Shown here piece after piece: positions 1 to 23,756 of a stretch of DNA of 64,000 bases. Source of the stretch: Nannobrachium achirus (taxonomy: Eukaryota > Chordata > Actinopteri > Myctophiformes > Myctophidae); assembly GCA_963921795.1 (NCBI GenBank), contig OY997658.1, positions 35,156,347-35,220,346 of the forward strand, in the 5' to 3' direction. The notes under the pieces were generated by a model. That model was given only the letters and a program-made list of their open reading frames with translations. It was not told where the DNA came from and did not search any database. Both the position numbers and the translations under genes were made by a program. Every line of letters starts with the position of its first letter. The stretch's first letter is position 1.

Positions 1-223
1 GATGCTCCTATATTAGCGCTGCCATCCTGTAGTGTCGTCTGGCCGCTCCGAACAATCCACCGGGAGGCGGGACTTACCGGCCTCTCCCGCCAATCAGCTT
101 CCCGACGGGTCCTCACGACGACCAATCATAGCACTCACAGCTTATGAGTGACAGGGGAGATCCCCCCATCTAGCTCTACGTTGGGGGTGGAGAGGGCGGG
201 GTTAATTTGGGTGTGCTGAAGCA

Positions 224-514
224 TTGGTTCTCAAAGTGGGGTCCGGGGACCCCTAGAGGTCCCCAGCAAAATTATAGTTTAATAGGAACCAAATGGACCC
301 TGGTTCCATTTGTACACCCTCTGAGTTAAATTAACATTGCTTTTACAATATAAATTGTGGTCTCAGAGATAGAAAAATAAAATGGTTGAGAATCACTGCT
401 AGAGTTGTAAGTCTTCTCTTATAGGAATCCCTGGCATTTCTTTTCAAACGGGGGTCCACGGGCTAATAAGTGTCAATTTGGGGGTCCTTGACATGAAAAA
501 GCTTGAGAGGCACT
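224..514. mobile_element. hAT-like non-autonomous element (CAxTGGTTCTCAA ends)
   Basis: Begins CATTGGTTCTCAAAG and ends CTTGAGAGGCACTG, with flanking CTGAAG on both sides (an imperfect 8-bp hAT-type duplication). Inside are several GGGGTCC/GGACCCC blocks. No transposase coding. A relative in opposite orientation is at 14,190-14,406. Confidence 0.6.
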
Positions 515-787
515 GCTGAAGAGTTTACATTTTCTTTTATCATTGATCGGATCCCCATCTATGTCAGAATCGTACACATTTGGGGCTCAGGATCGGATTC
601 ATATTTAAACACATTTATAAAGCACCACCAAATAACAGCTCCATCATGTTTTCTGGGCAATGTTTGTGTGCCGTCATGCACTGTGTTGAATGAGCAGGAC
701 TGGTACATGATGGACTAAATAGCTGAGCCTCATTACATCCAGAAGAACGGTACCTCTGGAGCTATACTCCATATACAGATGTAAATC

Positions 788-1053
788 AGCGGTTCTCAAA
801 CTTGTTAATCTCAAGGACCCCCAAATTCATGTGTATTTGGCCGTAAAGCCCCATCTGAAAATATTTTGTGCCAGGGACCCCACCCAGTACAAGATTTGTG
901 TTGTAAAAAAACAAGTCAAATATATTTGAAAATAGCCTATGTATGTATGTAAAGTGGTTAAACTGCTTTTGATTCTATATTAACTAATTTAGCTGGGGAC
1001 CCCCCCTGGAACTCCATCAAGCTGGGGACCCCACTTCGAGAACCATTTGTGTT
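788..1053. mobile_element. hAT-like non-autonomous element
   Basis: Starts CAGCGGTTCTCAAAC and ends TCGAGAACCATTTGTG, with internal repeats of AAGGACCCC and GGGGACCCC. Same general class as the element at 224-514 but divergent. Non-coding. Confidence 0.55.
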
Positions 1054-1667
1054 GAAGATGAATGAAAATGTTCTAAGAGGGACCTGGTATGACTGCTTCA
1101 CAAAGAGCAGAGAGGTAGTTTAACCCACGAGGAAAGAGCGAGTAGTTTTATCATTAAAGTTTAACAGTAGTTCCATTTGTGGAAGAGGGGAAAGCTTTTG
1201 ACTGTTTGTTGTACAAGCTGTGTGGGTGGGTGCCTGAGTGATGGACATACTGCAAGTAATGTTTATGTATGTAGAAACATACACTGTGGACTATTTTAGA
1301 CAAAGTTTGCCATCTAGAGCCCCCCTGTCAATAGTAAATATATAAATATGTGTAATTTTGGTTCATTTCAGAAATGCTATGCTCTTTGACAAAGCTACAA
1401 ATATTTATTGTAGATGTAAAACTTAAAACAAATCATTTGGGATGGTTTTGTACAACATGTATAACTGTATAACTCTTGAAAGTCCATCCAACGTACATGG
1501 ATTGCTAGTCTATTTATAACAGCACTTTGAATAGACCCTTTGCAGGGTGATTATCTCAAATAATTGTGATCAGGTTATTATATAATAACTGTGACAGGCC
1601 TACGCACCGTGTGCATGCACTTGCACAGACATACACACAGTAAAAAAGAAATGTCAATTCTTCCACT

Positions 1668-1673
1668 TTTATT
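1668..1673 (-). promoter_or_regulatory. Candidate cdk8 poly(A) signal (AATAAA on the minus strand)
   Basis: The plus strand reads TTTATT, that is AATAAA on the minus strand, about 1.1 kb beyond the cdk8 stop codon. That is a reasonable 3' UTR length, but the hexamer is common in AT-rich DNA and nothing here proves cleavage. The implied 3' UTR would carry the CA-rich tract at 2,040-2,159 and GTT-rich runs near 2,610-2,630. Confidence 0.35.
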
Positions 1674-2039
1674 GTCAGGATACTTGCTTCATGTAAAATA
1701 TTTCAATACAATACAGTACAATGCGGGTCCCACCTGTCTTCCTCCACGCAATTGGTTGTTTTTTTTGTCACGAAGTTCTAAGGCTTAGCCCACAGCATAA
1801 AATAGCTGATCTGTCAGCCAATGGAAGCTGCCCTGCAACTCTTGCCTTGAAAACAAAACCATTAAAACTGATTAAATTATAAACTACTAAAATCTTATTA
1901 TTTTTTTCCTGTGAATTTTTTCTCTTTCGTCCTTTCTGAAGAAAACCCTCAACATCACTGTTGCGGGGGGCTCCGCATCCTCCCAGCATGCTTCACAGCA
2001 GCTCAATTCGGTCCACAGCTGAGGCTCTTGCAACGGCCA

Positions 2040-2103
2040 CACACACTCGCACGCACGCACACACACACACACGCACGCACACACACACACACGCACACAC
2101 GCA

Positions 2104-2159
<56 letters not shown>
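2040..2159. repeat. CA-rich microsatellite (imperfect, with CGCA interruptions)
   Basis: About 120 bp of CA/CG-type alternating sequence in the presumed cdk8 3' UTR or just beyond. Open reading frames through it in several frames are repeat artefacts. Confidence 0.95.
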
Positions 2160-2162
<3 letters not shown>

Positions 2163-2784
2163 GATGGACCGACAAACAGACAGAAAGACAGACAAACGGA
2201 CAAGAGGACAGACGGACAAGGACTCTCCGTCAATGCTGGCAGTCACATAGCAGCTTTTTTTTTGTCTCATCCAAGCTTGAAGGGGAGGGGGTGGGGTGGG
2301 ATTCTGGATGCGTAGTGGTGGATGACGGCGGGCGGGGTAGTGACAGAAGGAACAGATCGAAACAGAAGGGTTTCCTCCTAATCATCCATTTGTTTTGCTC
2401 GTTTTGGCGTGGCCGAGTCACAGAAACCATCCGGGTTCTCTTCTTTATGATTACAAACTCACAGCAACGATGCCTTGAACAACAAATGAGTTGGGAAGGT
2501 GGTCTGGTGAAGGTATCCGTTCTCCTCAGTCTCCCGCATCGTGCTCCACTAGTGAAGGTTTACCAGTGCTTCTATGCTGGAGGGGGGGATTATAAGTTTG
2601 TGGGTTGTTATTGTTGTTGTTGTTGTTGTGACCTAGTAGACTGTTGCAGGTAAGATGCGCTTTATGGTGGTGGTGGTGGGGGAACAGGGGGCGGGCTGTT
2701 GCCATGGACATCCCCACATCCCTCAGTACATTCTCCCAGGCGGGCACAGTGAGGGTGAAGGGGTAGTGCGTGTCAAGGGAGGGG

Positions 2785-13760
<10,976 letters not shown>

Positions 13761-14189
13761 TTTTATTTATTTATTTATTTTTATATTCATTCACTTATTT
13801 TCGTATTTCCCATTTTAGTTCTACTTTTTATCAGTAGGCCTACTTCTATTTTGGCAAATAAACTCTTATATTGCACTTTTGACCTAATTGTTGTGTCGCT
13901 TTTGGGGGTTTAAAGAACAGTGGGTTAAATGTCTCTTGCAACAACAAAGCAGCATGCTATGGAAAATGTAGGTGCTTTTATATATACTCTATGAGGTGCT
14001 CACGTCTCTTGTGCCCACTTGTCCAGTTTTGATGCCCACTTGACTTGACCCATGAGTTGACCACGTCTCTAGTGCCCAGATATCCGTAGTGCGGTCAATG
14101 CCTCAATCGATGTCCACGTTTACGAAGGTTTCAAAAGTAGGATAGTTAGAAGAGAACAAAATAATACCATACCCATTTGAAAATATACG

Positions 14190-14406
14190 TCAGGGACAAG
14201 GACCCCCAGTTTGACATAGGCTACGGACCCCATTTAATGGCATTTCTATCTCTGGGACCCCAATTTATATTGTAAAATCAATGTTAATTTAAATCTAATG
14301 GTTGTACACTATTATACTCATAATAAGGGTCCATTTGGTTCCTAACTATCGTTTAGCTGGGGACCCCTGAAACTGCCCCAAGGACCCCACTTTGAGAACC
14401 ACTGCT
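14190..14406. mobile_element. hAT-like element related to the one at 224-514, inverted
   Basis: Shares blocks with 224-514 in reverse complement (AATTTATATTGTAAAA, GGGTCCATTTGGTTCC, GGGGACCCCT) and ends ACTTTGAGAACCACTG. Lies between cdk8 and rnf6. Left boundary uncertain. Confidence 0.55.
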
Positions 14407-14813
14407 ATTTTTTTCTTTTCTTTTTTAAGGTTGAGATCCATTAGTTAATGAATCCTTAATTCGTCCTATAAGGTAGGAACTCCTATCTAGATGTTGTTTG
14501 GGTCTAGTCGAACGACACAGTGTTGCACCACTGGTCCCATCTTGGGTTTGAGAGAGCAAAGAGAAAAGCAACCCGTCCATATTACAGCTGCTCTGTCAGG
14601 TACTAAATAACTGTTATATTCACCTTGTCATCTGCTTTACTTTGACCTAGTCGTACTAGGCTCGAGTGTTTATTCGCCTATAATGCAAAATGCGTGATAC
14701 AACCGTGTGTGTGCTGTGTGTGTGTCCATTTTACTGTCAGACTGACATGGTTCATTGTGTGGTGGTGGGGTTCGTGTAGTTTGTGCTAACAGAACAAATG
14801 ACGTCTCTTTAAG

Positions 14814-15052
14814 CTGGGAACCCACGGTGACACTTGTTTCAGTCGAACGTTTAGTCGATATTGTCGAGCGCTAGGGTCGTGTTATAACGAACGAAGCCCG
14901 GCTGTGCTGTTGAGCACAACTCTACTAAACGTCAGTGTCATAAGCAAAGCTAAGCAGTGTCTGCTAAACGCTAGCAGAGCAAGAGCAAAGTGCACGCGTC
15001 TCTGAAAGGAAGCCCCCACGAAACTGAACGTAAACGTTCACTGTGGGGAATG
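14814..15052. mobile_element. Possible MITE with CCCACxGTGA-type terminal inverted repeats
   Basis: The left end GGGAACCCACGGTGAC is matched in reverse complement by the right end (GTTCACTGTGGGGAATG), with further inverted similarity inward (ACGTTTA against TAAACGT). About 240 bp long, in the cdk8-rnf6 intergenic region. Boundaries are approximate and the family is not recognised. It complicates any promoter call here. Confidence 0.4.
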
Positions 15053-15370
15053 AAGGAACGCGAACCTTTGCCCGACGCACGTTGACATTTAACAACCGTT
15101 GGCACGTTCAAATGGACATTATTCTTTGTTTGTTCTTCCACCACGGAGAAGACAAGACTCCCCGTTTATTCTGTCACGTCCCCTCCTCTGTCACACGGCG
15201 ATTTCATTGGACAGCCGACTTGTCTGTCATTGTTTCCAGGCCCCTGATTGGTTGTCGTTGCAGGCCAGGACGATAAACGTCATTTTGTTATGGCCTTCTG
15301 TCTCTGTATGACGATACACTAAAGCTAGCGTTGTAGCTTGTTGTAGGAGGACTTCATTGTGTACGGGGAG
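15053..15370 (+). promoter_or_regulatory. Possible rnf6 promoter / 5' non-coding exon region
   Basis: CpG-containing, repeat-poor stretch upstream of the first rnf6 coding exon with two ATTGG (inverted CCAAT) motifs near 15,205 and 15,246 and an ACGTCA half-CRE near 15,278. No donor site could be chosen with confidence. Inference from position and composition only. Confidence 0.3.
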
Positions 15371-15967
15371 ATTGGAGAGGACTTCGTGTTAATCATTGCC
15401 ATATAATTTGCATGCAACATATTAGTCACAAGTTGCAACGTTGGCTCGCGGGCATCAGTGCCCTCTAGGATTTTCTTTTTCTTTTTTTTCATTCTTTTTT
15501 TGCCATGTGTAGGTTTTGCTCGACCTCTTCTTACTGCCTGATGATTTGCATTTCGTCTTACGAAAAGCCGATTTACAATATCAGGGACATTCAGCTTGTA
15601 GATCGGCTATTTTCTACATACGACTCCGACGTACGAGAGAGGTACAAAATGGATGGCGTTGTCTGACTTCATATGCTAACAAGAGAATTGCCTCTCCACA
15701 GCTGAGACAGAACATGGTGGCGAAGCAATTAGAATGATAGGTTTTGTTACATGCTTTAGCCCATGAATGATATGTTGAACCTAAGGTGTGAAGTGCCATC
15801 TATAAAAGAGACAAATGTACATATGGGTTTTTAATTTTGTACTGGTCCATTATGTGACCTGGGACTTGACCTCAGATAATGCTAACTGCATTGCCGTAGT
15901 GGGTGGGAGGTAAGTGATGTTCCAACCCTGACTGACAGCTTCACCCTTGTGTGTGGCAGCGGTTTCC

Positions 15968-18900
15968 ATGGTGATGGACCCTCCCGGCGGGCGAGACGAG
16001 CGGAGGAGGCAGGCGGAACGTCTTCGGCGGGAGGAGGCATACTATCACTTCATTAATGAGCTCAGTGAAGAGGAGTATCGCCTGATGAGAGACGGCAATC
16101 TACTGGGCACTCCTGGTAAGGAGGAACACATCCTGTATTTATTTGTAATCTAATACAGTCATCAAACTTGCCAATACAAACAACACACCGTAAACATATA
16201 CATGTGATAGGAGAGTGTTCTGTCATGTATGTTTCTTAGCATCTACTACTTTGAGTGTTGGTAGTTCCCTCTGACCCATGCAGCACTTCTATCAGAGCAT
16301 AATGACATGCTTCTTCACAGGGGAAGTTACTGCAGAGGAGCTCCGTCAGCGCCTCGATGGAGCAAAGGAGCGTGTGTCATCTCAGCCTCGTCCTGAGCCA
16401 CACCCACAGACTACAGAGTCTGGAGAGCAGGAGGGCAGCAGCGCTGAGGGAGAGGAGAGAGGGGTTGGAGGAAGAAGTGGAGCAGGTAAGAAGGGGACAT
16501 GGCTTTCACAGACACACGCAGTCACACAGGATTAAATCACTGTTCAAAATTTAAACGATGCATACTGAGTACATAACCCAAAAGTCTGCATATATCTGAA
16601 ATGAGAAATACACGTTTATCAGAATAGTACACATTTATTTTGGATGCATTAATTATAACAATCACATCACGATAATCGGCATACTTAAAGGTAGGGTAAT
16701 TGAAATGTTTTGGTTAAAATAAGTATTAAATAACTATATTCTGATATTGCTAAGTTGAGTGTTTGTTCAGTAACGGGGTCTCCCTCCCTGTCTCTCCTGC
16801 TCTTTAATAACCAGAAATGGCATTTTCAGGTCAGGATACCAATTTTATCCAATCAGGAGAGAGTACTTGCACAGGATACATATTTAAAAGAGATGAGCAG
16901 ACAAGATTGGAACTGAACAGTATACAATTGAAGCTGATGAATGGGTACTCTCTCCTGATTGGCTGACAATTGAGACACCTGTTACTGAACATCTATACTA
17001 TAGCAATGATTTTATCAGAATATAGTTCTTTAACCTTTAACAAATAAAGATTTCGTTAACTTTTAACCAAAGAATATCACTTACCCTACCATTAAAATAT
17101 GTTAGGCAGCCTACACAGCATGTTGGAGTTAGTCAGATGACAAAAACATTGAACTTGCTTTGTAGTTCAGTCCTCAGGTAGAACAGAAGTAATATTATTA
17201 ACCCATATATTACCAAGTATTTATGATGATTTGTCACTTTTATGTTTGTTCACAGACTTAACAATATATATTTGTTATAGGGGCCACAGAGCAAGGAGCA
17301 GAAACATCTAATGGTGATTCATTACTAGAGTGGCTCAACACCTTTCGACGCACTGGCAACGCTACTCGCAGCGGGCAGAGTGGCAACCAGACGTGGCGTG
17401 CTGTCAGCCGCACCAACCCTAACAGTGGAGAGTTCCGCTTCAGCCTGGAGATCAATATCAACCATGAACAGCCGGAGCCCGGGGAGCATAATGACACCTC
17501 AGACCCTGCAGAGCTGTCAATGCCAGCCTCTAGCATGACTCCAACCTCCATACGCACTGCTACTTATTTCCCCAACCCCCGCCCTTCAGCCTACACTCAG
17601 CCAAGGCCAGCCCCTTACCCATCACCTCGTCCCAACCTCAGTAGGAGGGCCCAGGCACGCCGCACACGCAGCAGTGCCAATGCACCTCCCTTGAGCCCTC
17701 CAGCCCCCTCTACACCAGTGTTCCCTCCTGCTGCTGCTTTGAGGAGAACTGTGGCCTTGCAGTCTCCTCCACCTGCCTCTGCTCCTCTCACTACTCCTCT
17801 CGATCAAACTATACCCATGCAACATCAGGCAATGAATGCAGCATTAGAACATGGGCGTGATGAGGTGACTGCTTCTCTGGACTGTCCCTGCGTGTCACAT
17901 CAGTCTGAGCCCCAGACCCAAGCAGCGGAGCATGAATCAGGTAGCAGTAGGACTCGATCCCGCGGCCGTATTCGCAGGGCTGGGGGTGGGTCTACACCGT
18001 CACTTGGTTCCATTGTAGCTCATCGTAGCTCATCACGGCGAAGCCGACCACAGTTGCAAAGAACAGCTGCACCTAGTGTTGCTCCTATTTCTAGCAGTGG
18101 TGTCAGCGAATCTGGAGTCCATGTTGTTGTTGAGCCAGATACTGGAACTAGCTCTCTTCCCATGGAGACGGGGGAGGTTATGGCAGAGCCTGCCACTCAA
18201 ACAGAGCCAACTACCGATGCAGGAGAACCTGAGGGTGAGTCAACTGTGACTGGAGCAGGCAGCACAGGGGTGCGGCGCCACCCTACCATAATGTTAGACC
18301 TGCAAGTGAGAAGGATCCGACCAGGGGAAAACCGTGACCGGGACAGTATCGCCAGCAGAACACGTTCCCGTGCCAGAGTCGCTGAGAACACGGTTACCTT
18401 TGAAAGTGACAGTGGAGGATTCAGACGGACAATCTCCCGGTCAGAGCGAGCCGGGATCCGCACTTACGTAAGCACCATCCGAATCCCACTGAGGCGCATC
18501 AGTGAAACGGGCCTGGGAGAGCCCAACTCCACTGCCCTGCGCTCCATCTTGCGCCAGATCATGACTGGTTTTGGAGAGCTCAGCACCCTCATGGAGACAG
18601 AAGCTGACTCTGAGATGGTCACACCCAACCACCCAGATACCAGTGGCGGAAATACTTCCACTGGTCAGGCCTATCGCCTTCATGGAAACGAGAATGCTGC
18701 TGGCCACAGAGATTCCAGTGAGATGGATCAGGAGAGGGTGGGGCATTTGGGGACTGAGGAAGGTCAGGGGGGTCAGGCTAGGCTAGGAGTTGGAGGGGCA
18801 GTGAGTCCCAACGAGGGGCGGGCTACCAGCAGAGACACCAACAACCTGGTAGAGAATGGTACTCTGCCCATCTTGCGGCTGGCACACTTCTTCCTACTGA

Positions 18901-19166
18901 ATGATGATGATGAGGAGGAGCACCTTCGCGGCCTGACCAAAGAGCAGATTGACAATCTGGCCACACGCACTTATGGCCAGGCCAGCCTGGAGGGCGAGGC
19001 GGGCCGTGCATGCAGTGTCTGTATCAATGAGTACGCCCAGGGCAACAAGCTCCGTCGCCTGCCCTGTTCCCACGAGTTCCACATCCATTGCATTGACCGC
19101 TGGCTTTCTGAAAACAACACCTGCCCCATCTGCAGGCAACCCATCCTCGCAGTGCATCAAGACTGA
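15968..19166 (+). CDS. rnf6: RING-H2 E3 ubiquitin ligase RNF6, complete, 3 coding exons
   Basis: E3 ubiquitin-protein ligase of the RNF6/RLIM family. Coding exons 15968-16115, 16321-16485 and 17281-19166 join in phase (both introns phase 1) to 732 codons, slightly longer than the roughly 685 I recall for human RNF6. The N-terminal block ([38 protein letters not shown]) and the block beginning [20 protein letters not shown] are family hallmarks. A low-complexity Ser/Pro/Arg-rich middle follows, then a conserved basic block ([20 protein letters not shown] through [15 protein letters not shown]). The C-terminal RING-H2 runs from residue 682 (CSVC) through [11 protein letters not shown] to CPIC at 719-722, with all eight metal ligands present. 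The start is the first in-frame ATG, 8 nt after the acceptor; a second ATG two codons on could also serve. Adjacency to cdk8 favours rnf6 over its paralogue rlim. Non-coding 5' exons are probably present upstream but not identified. Confidence 0.96.
16685..17095. mobile_element. MITE, TTAAAGGTAGGxTAAGTGAT family, copy 2
   Basis: Starts TTAAAGGTAGGGTAATTG and ends ATATCACTTACCCTACCATTAA, with inverted CCAATCAGGAGAGAGTAC / GTACTCTCTCCTGATTGG blocks. Lies in rnf6 intron 2. Confidence 0.8.
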
Positions 19167-19337
19167 CCCTTCAGCCACAAAACCCACTCACCTTGCTCCC
19201 TGCTGGCCGAATGGAGCATGCCCAACCGGGCCGTGCATGTACATAGCGCTGTCATGGTTTAATTACATTTATTGAGGAAAATTCATAGTGTTAAAGCTGA
19301 AGGTGATGGAACCGAATGTGGGGAGGAAAAGACCTAT

Positions 19338-19343
19338 AATAAA
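19338..19343 (+). promoter_or_regulatory. Candidate rnf6 poly(A) signal AATAAA
   Basis: AATAAA lies 172 nt after the rnf6 stop codon and is followed within about 30-50 nt by a TTTATTTTTGTAG-type U/GU-rich stretch, as expected of a cleavage site. It would give a short 3' UTR; longer isoforms cannot be excluded. Confidence 0.6.
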
Positions 19344-19359
19344 TGTAGAGAAAGAAACG

Positions 19360-20980
19360 TTTATTTTTGTAGCCTTTGTTTTCAGCACTTATTATTGTTT
19401 TGATTTTCTTCCTGTAACTTTCTCTCTGGCCTCTCCATCACAATGCTCCTGAGTGCTGCATCAATGGATAGCACCAATGCTTAACCAGCTCCTGTAGCCG
19501 CTGCTAACTAGTCTGTTTAACTCTTAATGTCTGATGCCTCGTTATCACAAATGGACAACTTCTCTTTTAGATTGGTTTAATTAGTTCATTGTTGTAAATA
19601 CATAAACAACGCTTGTGTTTGAGGCTTTTGAAGCAAGAATCTACTCACTCTTTGACCGTTTTAAATGAAAGGAGGAAAACTCCACGACTGCAGTCCTCCA
19701 TTTTAAAGCTCTGACATCCATGTTTACATTTGTTAGCTCTTCTCTATAGTTTCTCATATTTACAAATCCGTCACAGTCATCAACACTATACAATGCAAGC
19801 TGCACAAAAACAGAGCATATAAGGCAACTGATAATCAATAAGTGAGCATAGTAATTTAGTTGCAAGCATTTGGTCTATTGTGTTGTTGATAATGGTGTCC
19901 ATAATAGCAGAGTTGCACAACAAGGGGATGAAAGGGCAGTATTGTGTTTGTAATGCTGCTTTTTGTTAATACCCAAATGTCCCTCCACGCAAATTGAGAG
20001 TCCGTTTTTAGTCCTCTATCTCAAAAATGCATTCTTGTTGGTATGGAATACCGTTGTAATATGGAGTAAAGATTTGGCTCAAGTCTTCAACTGTGATGCA
20101 ACACACTTTGGCAGTTTGACAAGTTTCTTGAGCCCACTGGTGTAGCCTTGCCTGCCAACATGCCTCCACCATTGCTGGGAACTTGACCATGTCTCCCACA
20201 TGAGGTTTCGTTCAGTTCACATACTGTACCGTTAATGAGCATTCGGCCTGAAGGAGAGAAGGATGACAGAATGACTGCTCTTATTTTTAGTTCTTATTTT
20301 ATTTTGTTCCATAAATGTTACAAGCACTGATAATATGCCACAGGTGTATTTATTGATCAGTGGTCATGCACAGTCTGTCACCACCTGGGAAGAATGTGCA
20401 ACATCATTTTAGGAGATTGTTGCTGTCGACTTGGAAACCTTGTATTTCCAAAACTGTTACTTTTAAGAAAATTGAAAAAAGTACTTGTGTGATGCAATGG
20501 ATCCAACGTAGTAGTTATTTAGTCTCAAGCTCTTAATACTTTTCATTGGTTCAATATTTTTAAAACTCAGACTTAACCACTTTCACTCAATTTCTTTTAT
20601 CTTTTCAAATTTGTTTGGTTAAAGACACAAATGTAACTCCATATAGATGATCTATTTTTGTTACTTTTGAAAATGTATGAAGTAGGGCATTCATCTACAA
20701 AGAAACTTAAGTTGAAATATGGAGATACAAGGTTTGTAAACGACAGCAACAAGATGGAAGAGCAGTATACAGGAGCTACCACATCTTTGCGGTTACCATG
20801 TATGTCACAACTAAAGAGTTAGAATGTGGCAGAGTGTAAGGGCGTTAAGTGTGTGTATATTTGGGTTTAGAGTGAGTGTCTCTTATTGTGTGTGTTGAAG
20901 GACACAAATTACTACGCAGAATGTTACGTTAAGGTTCTCAAAGCATCCGTTTGTTAACTATCCACCAGAGTTTGAGGGGG
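19360..20980. other. Intergenic, nothing recognised
   Basis: AT-rich sequence downstream of rnf6. The few open frames are short, lack family similarity that I can see and have no splice-site partners. Confidence 0.6.
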
Positions 20981-20981
20981 T

Positions 20982-21632
20982 TGTGGTCACGGTGTCAGGC
21001 ACATTCGCCTATGATTTTTTCGCCTACATTCATTTGGTCCTTTCGCATGGCATTTTCGCCGTGGAGGAGAGTCTTTTCACCTATCCTGTCTGGCCCATTC
21101 ACCGCAGTTGAAGAGCCATTTCGCTTGCCCTAGACTGTCCATGTTTGCATGACAGTGGGGTTACCTCACCTGTCAAACGGTGACCATTACACATGGCTAT
21201 CCTATGCACCACCCATAGAAATCACATTAATACAGATTAGAGCTATTGGAATCAGGTGCGTCCAAATAATTAAATGGGTTAGATAATCACCCGCATCACG
21301 GTTACTGAGGTCAGGGTTAGGTTTAAGGCTAAGCATAGTTTTACTGAGGTTAGGGTTAAGGTTAGGTTTTGGTGTTCGACCAAAGGACAGACATGTACCC
21401 TATTTGACATCACTGTCACAGTCACTATAATATTTAAATGACAAAGGGATGATATGCAAACATAAACAGTCTGACAGCAGAATTGAGCAAAGGCGAAATG
21501 GCTCTTCAACAGCGGCGAAACAGCCAGACAGGTTAGGTGAAAACACTCCTCCACGGCGAAAGTGCCACGCGAAAAGACCAAATCCATGTAGGCGAAAAAA
21601 TCATAGGCGAAAGCACTGGTGACCGTGGTCAC
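20982..21632. mobile_element. Foldback element with ~145-bp inverted arms
   Basis: Left arm (GGTCACGGTGTCAG, ATTCGCCTATGATTTTTTCGCC, GCCGTGGAGGAGAG, TTGAAGAGCCATTTCGC) recurs inverted at about 21,484-21,632. The spacer holds GTTAGGGTTAAGGTTAG runs. No transposase; the small ORFs are read-through of the arms. Confidence 0.8.
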
Positions 21633-22344
21633 TCAATTCAGAAGTTAATATTTATTCTTTTCCTATTTAATAACTGAAAAAATGAACTTTTGACATGAAC
21701 ATGTATTATGTTATGATGTGATGAGATTAAAGATTAAGATGGTGTATAAAATGTCACTATGTATAACGAACATGGGTTTTCTTCTATGCTCCTTAACAAT
21801 GGAATAAAGTGCAGCTTTATAATGCCTGGGGAGCTTGTTTCTAGCATCTGTTTGCACACATGGCATTTTTCAGTGTGCTTTCACGTGCATCTGTGGCACA
21901 AAGGACATGTTTATACTGTGTGTAAAAAAAATAGTGCAACGGAAATTCCTAACATCCAAAATTACTATCTACACACAGGTAAACAAAACATTAACTTCAA
22001 ACAAGTAGGCTACAAAATTGACGTGTATAGGAATACAACAATTCCTATTAGTGCAGAAATTAAGTACACAATGAAGTAGCAACTTAGTAGGCAGGAATAA
22101 CATAATTCCAGTGCAGCCATCAAGTAATATAAGACATTTCTTGCTAAAACTACATGCAAAATAAGGAATTGCATCGTAAAGAAAAGCATATAATCTATAC
22201 AGTAATTTTGTGAACTAAAGTTCACTTCAACTACAGTGGCACAATACATATTGCACAAGCAAGTGGTAGATAGCCTAGAGCTATTGCTCACAACACCTTC
22301 AAGAGCAGTGTCGGGTTCTTCAAAATGAGAATGTCTGCCCTGAC

Positions 22345-22740
22345 TCCTAGCCTATTTCTTTTTGCATCAACAATGTTGGAACGCACTGAACAGTCTCTCA
22401 CTATCCACACTGGTGCAAAGAGCACACAGGAATTTTGCAGCAGTGGCTTTCATGGTTGGAAACCGTATTTGGTTGTATCTCCAGTACTGGAATGAGCTGT
22501 CTGAACGTGGGACAGTTTGTTCTGCATCCAAGCTGCTCTTTCTGCCACCGTGACACTGCTGCTTGGCTGCGCTTCCATACGTGGGGCCCAACCTCGCGTC
22601 ACCAGGCTTTTCCACGGTAGAGAAATGTGGGGCCTTTTATCCCCCTCACTGACTCCCCCATCTTCTCCACTAGTTGGTTTAGTGCATCCTTTGCATGCTT
22701 GATGCTGTCTGCACTTGTGAAGTATCTGAAATTACAATAA
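22345..22740 (-). pseudogene. Decayed hAT-superfamily transposase C-terminus
   Basis: The minus strand, 22,615-22,367, reads a stretch with FQYWRYNQIRFPTMKATA and TSVDSERLFSA, which has the form of the hAT C-terminal dimerisation region (FPxxxxxA...TSxxSERxFS). An upstream piece in another frame (22,817-22,599, with LNQLVEKMGESVRGIKG) may belong to the same protein, implying a frameshift. No start and no DDE core, so this is a dead fragment. Intergenic between rnf6 and atp8a2. Confidence 0.7.
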
Positions 22741-23756
22741 AAGATAAACCTCTGATAGTATAGCTGATGTTTATGCATATTCATTGTAATTTTGTTTAGG
22801 GTACATTCTTTGTTCATTGTTCGTCATGTTGTCTTATCTATGTGTGTATATGTATAGATATCTTGATCTGTTTATGTTTTCTTTGGTTTCAAAGTCCAAA
22901 CTTACACATTTGGACTTTTGTTCTAACACAATAGGGAAGGCAGCTGTAGTTTAGTGGATAAAGCATTAACTAAATATATTGTTTCAAACAAATGATCTTT
23001 CCAAAGAATTATGAGCTGAGAAAATGTGCTATATTTACAAAGTATTGAGGGTGTAAGTGGTTAAATGTCTGACGACACATGAATCCAACAGATAATTAGT
23101 AAACAAGATAACAAGAAAAGATAATTAGTAAACAAAAGAACAAAGCATGAATTTACACAACACTGACGATAGTGCTGTCAAACACGTACAGGCTATTAAT
23201 AAGCTGTCTGTCAATGGAATCTATGAAAAAGTTTAATCTGCAACACATTTCCTTTTTTTTGATAGGACTGACAGGAGGAGAGACGGGGAGTGACATGCAG
23301 CAAAGGTCATCCGGATTGGGAATTGAACCGGCGCCGCCGCCAGGCATCCATGCCTATGTGGCAATGCCTAAGTGGTGTGTGCCCGGACCAGTAGTCCAGT
23401 GGGCACCCCTGCAACACAATTGTATACAATATTGTATGTGGTGCTTATCTGAGACAGAGGCTGCTTCATCTCTGTTTCAGATAAGGGGTCCTTTGACTGA
23501 AAAATGTTGAAGACCCCTGTTTAAAATCACAATCTATGACACAAACATATATATCTATAATATATATATGGGGATATATTACGTAATACACGTATTATAT
23601 TATATAGGGGTATACCACGAATTATAACATTCACACTGTTTCAGCTGGAAGTGAGATTCCCCATTCTAGGGAATGAGTCAGCCTAGATGGCAGAGCCAAA
23701 GAAAGAGTATACCTTCTGTATGTCACTGATCACATAACCTCGGAAACCCAGGCTTC

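Noticed and set aside
17258-19187. Several open frames antisense or out of frame to rnf6
   Set aside because: Shadows of the GC-rich coding exon; only the sense frame carries the RING and conserved blocks.
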